From Brachypterus glaber (Eukaryota; Arthropoda; Insecta; Coleoptera; Kateretidae): a stretch of 64,000 nucleotides of DNA. The first letter of the stretch is position 1; each line of letters opens with the position of its first letter. Below the pieces are notes generated by a model, which saw only the letters and a program-made list of their open reading frames with translations, had not been told where the DNA came from and made no database searches. Of the stretch, positions 1-10,900 are shown piece after piece. Both the position numbers and the translations under genes were made by a program. The stretch covers positions 43,298,006-43,362,005 of the forward strand of contig OY294047.1 of NCBI GenBank assembly GCA_958510825.1. The letters are read 5' to 3'.

Positions 1-814
1 GACGAAAAGTTATCATTTTGTACATTTTGCTCTAATCCCCATGGCCTTAAAATAACCCCTTTAGATAAAGGTTTCTTACTAACAAAATTGATAATAATTT
101 AAATAAATAAAATTATCAACCGAATCTTACATATTTTGAGTCTATTCATTTCAAAGTAAGTAAAGATCGCTCGAAAGGCAAAAAAGTTATAAATGTTTAA
201 AAAGTGTCCGGTTTTTTTTGGGCCACCCTGTACGAGTTCACCGGCGGCCATCTTTAAAAGTTCACAATCATTTTACGAGGTGGCACTAGGTACTGAAATT
301 TGTCGTCAGTATTTTTTATAGGGCAATAAAAATGTAGATTAGATCCAATAGGTATATTTATTTTAAGTAAATGAATAAATCAAGTACAATAATTTAGTAC
401 TCTAAAATTTTATATAACAAGCGAAATAAAATTAATAAAAGGTATATCCTACAAGGTTAGCCACTAGAAGCAATTGATAATAAATACAGCCTTTAAAATG
501 TATATAAATCTTGAAAGTTTTAAAAACTTTTTTAAATTAATTAGTCATTATTTTGAGGTTTCTATTCTTATCGCAAAAGTAAAATATCGACTATGACAAT
601 CCTTTAAGTAGATCGCCTATAAAGCTATCAGGGTTTGTTATTATATCCAATAATCCTAAAACAAAAGAGATTTTTAAATATTTAAAAAAAAGAGATTTGG
701 CAAATGCCAAAAAAATTAAAAAAAAAATATTTACGCCCCTTTTAAGGTTGGTTTACCCAATAATTAACACTAAATTAACTAAGAAATTGACCAATAAATA
801 GATATCGTCGGTAA
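1..814. other. Non-coding 3' flank of poe
   Basis: AT-rich with no supported gene. Bases about 215-290 contain GGCCACCCTGTAC followed by a stretch similar to 50500-50560, so both look like relics of one repeat family. No final poe exon was recognised here. Confidence 0.5.
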
Positions 815-1940
815 AGAGGTAAAGGACCCCGCACCAAATACCTAGGAAATTTGTTGTCGACAGAATCTTTTTAAAATCTAGGAACAGAATCTTTAGGTCA
901 TTCTGAATAAAAGTTGTCATGTACATAAAATCGCTAAGTGTCTTTATTTAAAAAATACAGCAGGTGGTAGCTCCAAAAATCGAAATTTTAAAATCGCCAT
1001 TTTACGTATTTTTTACCAAAATAAACGTATGTATTGGTTTATATGAAGTAGATATATATGTAAAATGATGTTTACATATGTATACTTATGTATTAATTCT
1101 TATGGTTACCTAATTACACCGGCACTTAGTACTACTAAGAGTGTCTTGAAATCTTCGCCAAATAAGTCAAAATCTTTTTATTATACCTAGATTAAGTTAT
1201 GCTAAAAAACATTTTACTGCTTTAAACGCCAATATCTCGAAAACAATATGCTTTAGGAAAAAATTGTTTCTAACATTTTTTGAGCAGTTTTAAAATATCT
1301 TTTATGTACATGCTTAATTAATAACATACCATAATAATTAACTTAATTATAACCAAAAAAACGCTAAAAATAGGAGTTTTACCCCATTCTTACCCCTTTA
1401 CCCCCAAAATCTAATCAGATCTTCGAAATTTGATAAGAAACGATATGCAAAAAAGCGCTTGTCGATATCTTTTTTAGAAATGGAGTTATTGAGTTTACAG
1501 ACAGACAGAGACAGACAGACGGACGAAAAATTTTTTTTTACTGGTTTTGGCTCAGGACGGTCTAAAACGTCGAGAAAGATAAAAAAGGTGGTTAAAGATT
1601 TTGACTTATTTGGCGAAGATTTCAAGACACTCTTAGTAGTACTAAGTGCCGGTTTAATTAGGTATACATAAGAATCAATACATAAGTACACAGCATTTTA
1701 CATATATATCTACTTTATATAAACCAATACATAAGTTCATTTCGGTAAAAAATACGTAAAATCGCGATTTTAAAATTTCGATTTTCGGAGCTACCACCTG
1801 CTGTATTTTTTAAATAAAGGCACTTAGTGATTTTATGTACATGACAACTTTTATTCAGAATGACCTAAAGATTCTATTCCTAGATTTTGGAAAAATTCTG
1901 TCGACAACAAATTTCCTAGGTATTTGGTGACCTTTACCTA
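815..1940. mobile_element. Long fold-back element enclosing a G-family repeat
   Basis: Arms of about 350 bp (about 820-1172 and 1592-1938) are inverted copies, from CACCAAATACCTAGGAAATT at the outside to the GCCAAATAAGTCAAAATC block inside. The loop (1197-1590) carries the same sequence as the 13.2-13.9 kb and 23.2-23.8 kb repeats, including a CAGACAGACGGACG run. Confidence 0.75.
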
Positions 1941-2842
1941 AACCTATTTTTTTTTTCAAAATCTGTATTTTTACAGAATCGGATACAAAATTTCTTACTT
2001 TATGTTTCTGTTTAAAATAAACTTAAATCAATAAATAAATACCTACCAATAAAACGAATAAAAACTAAACATTTTAGAGGTAAAATTACCTAATCCGCTC
2101 ATAAAATTGTAAGTAAAGCACTCAAGTGTTTTAGCTAGACCTTTAGATGACATTTCTCATCACTGACATCAGACAGTAATATAATAGGGATACTTTTCAA
2201 TTAAAACATGATAGTTCCGTACAGAAATTGATCTAATAAATATAATACAAAAGCGCCTAGAAATATAAAATTTAACTACACAATAAAATAATATCTTATT
2301 GCATATTATACAAAAATCTTTATTAATATTATAATTTTAAACTAGATTTCATATCCCCTTGTGTATGGCCTTAGGTTTAGGTAAATTTACCTCCAAAATG
2401 TGTGTCATTTTTAGAATGTCAAGTACCTATACCGATTTTTGTTGATTTTAAAATAAAATAGGAATGAAATGATTTAAATACGAATTAAGTGCTCTTTAGG
2501 GTACCAAAAAAATATAAGTATAAATCACCAACATAAATTTTAAAATCGTTTTTTACGTTTCCTGAAAAATTTGAAAATATCCAGATAGGTAAATTTACCT
2601 CTTAGCCGACGATATGTCACATTTAATTTCTTAGTTAAGTGTTTATTATTAACTGATCGAAAAAAAAAAGTTAAGGATATTGTAAAAAAACAGTTTAGGA
2701 AAAAAATCATAAAATGTTCATATTCTCTAATCATTTCTAAAAAACAAATTTAATCAATTCAAAAATATTTATATTCCGGATTTAACGATATGTTTTTCTT
2801 ATTGTAACAAAAGATAAATTATTTTTAAAAACTGAAAATTAA
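1941..2842. other. AT-rich non-coding stretch
   Basis: No repeat copy, gene or structured element recognised. Confidence 0.5.
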
Positions 2843-3040
2843 TTAATAGCGAGTAATTCTACCTCTGTTGGCTATAACCGCTTTAACTCGCCGAGGCATA
2901 CTTAAAATTAAGCGATTTAACTGATCTTGGTCCAAGATATCCCATAAATCCGGAAGAACTTGCTAGTTTCCTTACGTCATGAAAATGTGATTGACGATCA
3001 ATTACTGCTCTACCAAGCATGTCCCAGACATGTTCAATAC
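2843..3040 (-). pseudogene. Tc1-type transposase C-terminal fragment
   Basis: Reverse-strand frames give IEHVWDMLGRAVIDRQSH, then after one frameshift LNRLILSMPRRVKAVIANRG and ITRY-stop. IEHVWD and the SMPRR-x-x-AVI-x-x-x-G-x-x-TRY ending are hallmarks of Tc1/mariner DD34E transposases. The catalytic part is missing, so this is a dead, 5'-truncated copy. It lies just downstream of the poe stop. Confidence 0.85.
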
Positions 3041-3285
3041 AGTTAAACAAGATAAGCGGCGGCGTCGAAAGCGGCGGGCCATTTTTTGTTTTATCGATTA
3101 TTTTTTTCTCCGAGAAACCAAATTACCCTTAACTTTTTTTTTGTCAGTTTACATAAACCATCCTGTAGTTCACAAACCAACATAGACGCAAACCAAATAT
3201 TTGCAGTTGCCTATTGACTGATAAATGACATTTGATAAATGTCAATAGTGGCGCCCTCTGGATGCGCACTTAGAGTAACTTATAA

Positions 3286-3501
3286 CTATTGACAACAATC
3301 AAGATCTAAGTCTATGGTGGTCTGTGCTGTAGTTATAAACTTACCATAAACATCACAGAATTCTGCAAAGGAAGTACATGGCAACAGCTCATCCGTATAT
3401 ATAGATAATAAACGTTCCGATGCTTTTATTAAGCTTTCATCATTATGTCGAATGTAGTCGGCTAAATTATTCGGCCATTGGTTCTCTGTGCTGGTTACAT
3501 T
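3286..3501 (-). CDS. poe: poe terminal exon 34 (residues 5116-5186) with a possible further splice
   Basis: Encodes [20 protein letters not shown] and [10 protein letters not shown], as in the UBR4 C-terminus. Read straight through, it stops at TAG 3286-3288. A good donor (GTAAGT, 3340-3344 region) follows the G of FCDVYG exactly where UBR4 proteins continue with about 20 more conserved residues. The true end may therefore be exon 3345-3501 plus an exon further downstream that I could not find. Confidence 0.8.
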   Translation of the reverse strand, partial: NVTSTENQWPNNLADYIRHNDESLIKASERLLSIYTDELLPCTSFAEFCDVYGKFITTAQTTIDLDLDCCQ

Positions 3502-6500
3502 CTAAAATAAACAAAAACAAACGTCAAAATAAATGTGACGTCATTGTAGAGGTCGTCACTTCACTATTCAATGAATAGTATTTAAATAGCTCCGCCCATA
3601 GGGCGTGGCTGTATATAATTAGACGTGTGTGGAAGTGAGAAGGCAGTCTAGGACGTAAGACGACGTTAAAAAATTAACCAAAATGAATCCAATAAAATGC
3701 ATATATGTACATACCTTAAAGAAATGTGTATAACAGCCATCAACCAGTCCAAAGAACACCAAGTATGGCTTATAAACCGAGTAGTCCTTCACCTCTTTAT
3801 CACTAATACTCTTCGCCGGGCCCGTGGGTTGACAATGGCGCGCGTGCGCCAACACGATCAACCGTTTTAGGTGCGCCATCTTGTGTTTCTCCCACTGGGG
3901 TTTCGAGTGCAAAAGCAGAGACATCGTACACCAATAGAGAGGGCCTTCCGCTTCGTATGACGATTCGACCCATTTTTCCGTGGAAGAGCATTCCAGGAAT
4001 TGGATCAGATTGCCTTCTTCGCGTTTGTTTACTCTCGTACTGTAAAGAAAATACAATGTAGTAAATGAAACTACCGAGATCTCCCTATAGGGAGTGGCAT
4101 GTAGGAGGATAAGCACCACATTGCGGTGGATTGAACTGCACTTTAAACTAATTAGTATGCACTTAATTTGAGTTCCATCGGATGATGAGAACATGATTGA
4201 AATGGGTCTAAAGTTCAATGAGACTGACGATTTTTTTATTCGAAACAGGTTGAAGATAAGTTACAAAGTCCAAACCACTGATGGTTTTAGATGTATCATG
4301 TGAGCTTTCAACGGACATAAAGCAATCTGCGGGGGAACGCTTATTTTAAACACTATACGCCTTACATCTCATTCATGTCGGAACTAAGCGTTTTCCCGCA
4401 GACTGCTTTGTGTCCCTTGAAAGCTCACATGATGATCCATCTAAAACCATCAGTGGTTTTAACATTTTAACTTATACAGACCAATCTCGGTAGTCTCCGT
4501 TAGTAATACCTAGCATTTTGTCTGGTTAGTATAATTAGTAAGAGTTGGAGGTCGCGGCTTCGTCTGCTTGGACTCGCACGATTCCTTCCAAGATTACCAC
4601 ACCCCTTTCAATATTACCACACCCCTTTTAATATTACCACGCTCCGTTTCACATTTCTACGCCCCTTTTAACATTTCCACGCCCCATTTAATATTCCCAC
4701 GCCTCACATAAGTAGAAGGAAGTAGGCAGTTTGTGAATTCTGAACTGTTGTCCACTTATACTTCTGGAAAAAAGCGATTCCGTGTGGAAAGTAAAATGCT
4801 ATAATATATAATATAATATATCATATTATGATAATATGATAAATATATTGCAAGAGAAGAAAATTACGAACAAAAATATTTTTACATAAAAAATCGAGAA
4901 TGTTATAAAAAATTGGTTTGAGAAAACTGATTTCAAGTCCTGTAAACAAACAAACACTCATTCCATAATAATTGGATGTATGCCAATATTATATTGTTAG
5001 TGTTAGTTAATTATTTAATTATCTAGGCATATTTTACAATGAAAATAGAAAATACCCATTGCAATTATTCTTACCGCCTTAAGGTAACCTTCTACGTAAA
5101 AATATCAAATAGTGTTGTACTTACGTATTGATGACGTAGAGAGCAACGTGCACCAAATACGGTATCATGTGCAAATTACTCTGCGGTCCACCACCTCCCG
5201 TGTCCTCGTGGAACGATTTTTCGTGCGCGAACTTTAACAGCAACAGCTTCAAATCGTGGATGGTCGAATTGTGCCCTATGTCCCGGTGACTGGTGCTTTC
5301 CTGAAGGTACGTGTTGTGCCGGGCCAGACAGCTGGCGAATGTGGATTCGGGCACTTGGGGCCCCCACAAGGGAAGCAAACCGTTGCATTTGGTGTTGGCG
5401 TTCTGGAGGGCGGCCGATTCCCATTCGTCCCTCGCTCTGGCCAATCTAAAATATAGTTTATTTATTTATTTTATTTATTCATTGGTTTATAGTCGTTCTG
5501 GGACCTTACTCGAAGGTAGTTTATACAATATTTGACTGTTAATTACAATTAAATTTTAATTACAAAAACTTCCCCCATATGTTCCAAAATTTTCTTATCT
5601 GCATTTATCCATACAGTATATGGCAGTTTTCTTATGTCCATGATTGATTTCATTAATATAAAAGATTCAGAAGAATTCCATAAAAAATGTATAAAATTAC
5701 AAAATATATCTGTTGACTTTGACATTAAACGTCATTGATAAAATATAAAATATTTAGACAACTCTGCCGAAATTTTTTAAAAACCATTAATAGGTTTTAT
5801 CAAGGTGGGCATTGAAATCGTACATTTTACAAGACATTTTGATTTAGTTTGACACGTAAAAATTAAATTTTAAAGTAAGGTTACTTATTTGTCAAATTCA
5901 AAACATATTAAAGCAAAAATACAGTATCCGCTTTGATTTTAGTTTGTAAAATTAGTAGAATAAAATTTATCAAAAAAATAAAACAACCTAATTTACATAA
6001 CTTTTCTAATTATAAAGCATTATAAACTCCGCGCATTATCTATCTGAGTTGATGGTCATTTGTTTCTTGTTATTTGGTTGGCAGAATATATTTAGTTCCT
6101 TATGTAAGGTTTTCATCTTGTTTAAAATTTATTGTCGATCAAGACATTATTTTGACATTTATAAAAAAATCCAAATAATTTGCTTTAGCAAGAAGAAATA
6201 ACAAGAAAAGTGCAAAAAAGAAAACTAAATCATCAATCTATAAACATTTTGTTTAAATAAAGTAATATAATGCAGTGCTCTATAAATTTTTGAAGTAAAC
6301 AATATAACAGAGAATTTTTTGGTTAAAATAATACTGGTCCGTAATTTTATTCAGGTAATGTTAAATTTAAGTTTATAATAGCACTTTATGAATAAAAACT
6401 TACTTTTATTATAATTTTGAACAAAGTTTTACTTTTTAAACAGATTTTGTTATTATTTGTAAGACGTAAAATGACAGTCAATTTAACCTAAATGTTAAAA

Positions 6501-7869
6501 ATTATCAAAAGCACAATGGGCTACAAAAATATTACTAAAAGTCATTTTTAACCACTAATCATAGCTTCCTTGATCCAATTTGTTACTCAGATAGATAATG
6601 CGCCGAGTATAAGAATAATTTAAATAGTACAATACAAAAAACTAACAAAAAATCCAGTACATACTGTATTTTACCCTGGACGGTTTTTGTCAAAAGCTTA
6701 ACCCAACTTTTAAAATCTCTTGTCAAAATGATATGATGTATAATTTAATTTTAATGCCTCCCTTGATAAAACTTATTAATGCCCTTTTATTGCACATAAT
6801 TTTATTTTGCAACGAAAAAAATATGATACGTCTTTTGAATTGCATAATTCATAAAAAATATTGATTCTTTTATTTCAAGAATGTTGATATTAATTTTTCA
6901 AACCCATCCGAAACCATAAAGAACAAAAACGAATACAAAACTAAAAAATACTAATATATACTTGCTCATAAATAATTTAATTATTATACAGGGTGATCCA
7001 TAACTGGCATGCCAAAATTTAAGAGGTGATTCTAGATCCAAAAATATAAAAAAAGTTCCTATAAAGGTTGGTCCGGAAATGAGCATTAAGGGATCTAGGG
7101 CCCTTTAAAATTGTAATAAAAATAAGGTTTTTAATTAATAACTCGGGTACCGTTTAAGCTAGAGCGGCGAGCTTTTGCATGTATACTAGTATTAATAAGG
7201 GCAATAAGTTTATGTTAATTTATTTTTTTAATTTATCCAGAGGCGTGCCCAGACGGACAAAATATATGAGGCTTAAAACATTTTTGCCCCAAACTTTTCT
7301 ATGTGTATGTTTTTTGGATTTGTTGTAAAAAATATAGATTTCTAGAGTAAAAATACATATAAAATATCATATAGTGTAACACTGTAGGAGCAACCGTTAT
7401 CAAAAAAAAAAAATGCAATTAAGAGGAAGTAACATTTTGTGCCACCAAAAACGTTACTTTTTAAAAGGCTATTACTCCTTTAATATTAAATTTAGGTGTT
7501 TTGGTGTATAATACTTTTTTGCTCAGTTTTAAATGAAGAATCACCCTGCAGCATTAAAATTTTATTGGTGCTTTTTTTTGTTCCCCCATTCAATACGTCA
7601 TCTTCGAACGGCCGTAGCTCCCTTAGGGCTCATTTCCGGACCAACCTTTATAGAAACTTTTTTTCATATTTTTGGATGTAGAATCACCTCTTAAATGTTG
7701 GTACGCGAGTTCTGGAACAGGCTGTATTTGGTAATCAACAAAACAATTTTTTAGAACTCAAAAGCGCGGTTTTGAATAAAAACCAACACAATAACAAAAA
7801 TGTCGACTCCAGCTAATCTGAAAAGTGCGTGACATGATCAGCTGTTTAAATATTTACCGAAAATATTAG

Positions 7870-7907
<38 letters not shown>

Positions 7908-10900
7908 GAAGTTACTTATTTAAACTTAATAATTACTTAAAACTAAAAATTTAAATTGATAGATTAATAATAATACATAATAGTTATTGGACTTTTCTCC
8001 TTAGTGAGACTTTTCTTCTAATATATCGATACTAACAATGCTGCAAAGCAAGATGTTTTAATTCACTGAATTTAGTAAAGTTAATATCAGAGAACTGACT
8101 AATTTTATTCAAATTATTACACATAGTGTATATAGGTGATTTAAACATTAATTTAGAACGAGGGATAGAACAATAAAAAGTTACAAGTTACTTCCATCTA
8201 TCAATAGATATTCCAAATAGAAGATCAGGGTACCCAAGTTAAGACTAGGTGCCCATAAAGTTTGTATTTTCATTATTAAAGAAATTAGGGGTCTTAGTAT
8301 CCAGTGTTCCCAAGTGGGAACAACGTGCAATATAGGGTTAAACGCTGCGCAATAACTGTTTTTGCTTGAACTAACACAAAACAGAAAAATCCAGTACAAA
8401 AATGGCAGCTCTCAAAATTTGCTAAAGATTCTGCAATAATTCTGGAAACGCTGGCATAAAGAGTATTTGCATACCCTCAAACAATGGAATAAGTAGTTTT
8501 AATACAGTCCTAGCTTAATTATTGAACTTGGTTCATTTGTGATAACGTTTAGGGGCTTGCCTTAAGATTTATAAGTACCCTGGCATAATAAAAAAAAAAC
8601 TTTGCATGCGACCTTTTGTTGAATTCCTGCGCAGTTAAAAACAGACAAGCTTAAGCTTTTAATTTTCAGTTTTCCTACATTGAATCTTTAATTAAAGTAA
8701 ATTAATAGCAATTATATACCAAGGTAGAGAAGACATTTTTTATAGCCGAGCGCATTAAATCTCGAGCGAGGGATTTAAGAGTGCGAGGCTATAATAGTCT
8801 TCTCTACCGTAGTTTATATATTAGTTTTTTTCACTACTTAACTATTTTTATTTAAATAATAAAATAAAATGTTAACAGAAATTATATATCTTGAAATTTT
8901 CATAAAAATCAAGTAGCCTTGATCAAGGACATTTGCTCAAATAAATACTTTGAACTGACGTTTAAAAATTTAATTTTTTTTTAACTCTTTCATAATATTT
9001 AGCTTATTATTGATTGTATTATTGGTAATAATTATTATTAGTTAGATTTAATAAATAAAAAGTTATTTAAAGCTATTTTCTTGGGTTTAATTAGTAAAAA
9101 TTGCACAAAGAACTGAAACATCTAAAGTGACAGAAATCAATTGTTTATAAAATTTACTCCTACTAGGAGAGAAAAAATTATTGTTGTAGGTGAAGAAAAT
9201 TGATATCACAGTCTGAAAACATGATAAATAATGGTATGTTCTAAAGCTGGTAGTGAAAAAATATATTAACTCAATATTTTTGTCTTACCTTACAGCGCTC
9301 ATGTGACAATCAATATGAACGATATTGAAATGACTAACAGTTGTATACCCCACAGTCTTTCTCGTTTTAGCCTCATACTCATCCACGCTACATCTCTTGG
9401 TAAACGTATAAATACCCAGCACTTTTGCCGGTTGGTATTTGTAGCCTTCCCGACAGATGCAACAAACCAATCCGGATTCCTCGCCCAACTCCTCGATTTG
9501 CTGCAAAATGGTGGACTGAGCTGTCACTTGACCTTTGTCGTTGGTTCTCATTCCGAGTTGGCCCAGTTGTTTTTCTCTCATCGCCATGGCTAGACGTTTC
9601 TTTTCGGACCTGAAATTATTCAAAAATTATATAGGATGTCCAGTAAATGATGTCATTCATTTTAAGGGGCGATTCTACATAGGAAAATATGAAAAAAGTT
9701 CCAATAAACATATGTCTAAAAATGCGTCGTAAGGGAGCTAAGCCCCTTTGAAAGTGGCTAAAAAAATCGGTTTTATTTAATAACATATAAGAGATATAGC
9801 AACGAGGTTTTGTACGTTAACTAATATTAATAAGGCTCATCTTCGTATGTTATTTTCATGTACTTATTTTAACCAGGGGTGTGTAAAACGGGGGGCCTTA
9901 TTAGTTTTTTGTCCCAAACTTTTTTTTGTGTAACTTTTTTGTAACTTTATTTTTGGAATATGATTCCTCAGGTCAAAATACATAAGGTACTCTTGTTGTA
10001 ATACTAATATATATACTAATAATAGGATTAACCGTTTTCGAGAAAAATTCATTTGAAGGTGAAATTTCACGGATCGAAGATGAAAAATTAAGTACTAATA
10101 TGTTTAAAACCAAAATTTGTCTAGGTCTTTTTTGACGTTAAATCCTCTCTAATCTTACAGAGAAACATTTAACAAAATATAATTTTTTGTTCGTTTCATA
10201 CCTGGTGAATTCCCGGACTTCTTCGATTTGCTTGGCCACCGTCGGGTTGGTGCAGAGGGCTTCCAGAAGGTTTTCAGCCAGCGAGCCCACGTGTTCGTCA
10301 GATGAGACCTGCTCCAATCTGTGAATTATAGGGATCGTGTCTGCTGATGCAACTGCCAACTAAAAAAAATAAAAATACGTGAAGTTAGAAGAAAATAACA
10401 AAGCCAAAAAAAACGACTTTCTCCATATAAAACAAACTTAAAATTTTTATATACCGACTGGCTCGGGAAAATTAAGGGTTTTTGTTGATTTTTTTTAGGT
10501 ATCTAACCACAACTTTATTTGAACGACCTACAAAATATCAAATAATATATGTTTTGATGTGTTTGTGAAAAAAAATTTATTGCAAATTTCGGAAAATTGT
10601 GGAAATCATGGCCCTTGCCCCGAAACGCATTTTTTTCTATCGTTTGCGGTGCCACAATTTCTCGACAACCAATTTACCGATTAATCCGAAATTTTTAGGT
10701 GTTGTTCCTAATTTCTAGTTCGTGAACGAAGGGTTTTGCAAAAAAAGATGGATGGAGATGATTTTCCCAAAAAATCGATTTTCGATGTTCCGAAAATTGA
10801 GTTTTCCGGTCGGAAAAAGTAGAAATTTTTGTTCAAATAAAAATCCCTTCGTTCACGAATTAGCTCTTATAATTAGGAACAACACCTAAAAATTTCAGAC

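Larger units (their letters stand above)
4040..5124 (-). other. poe: poe intron 32
   Basis: Contains the 4272-4459 MITE, the 4591-4710 tandem repeat and an AT dinucleotide-like run at 4800-4850. Nothing else seen. Confidence 0.6.

Noticed and set aside
3540..3680. Promoter-like region with GTATATAAT and GACGTC in poe intron 33
   Set aside because: No transcript or ORF follows in either direction; such motifs are frequent by chance in AT-rich sequence.
4591..4710. Possible CRISPR-like array
   Set aside because: Units are contiguous and degenerate, without unique spacers, in an insect intron. It is a minisatellite.
9303..9613. Plus-strand ORFs over exon 31 (and similar ones over other exons)
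   Set aside because: Antisense shadows of conserved poe coding sequence.
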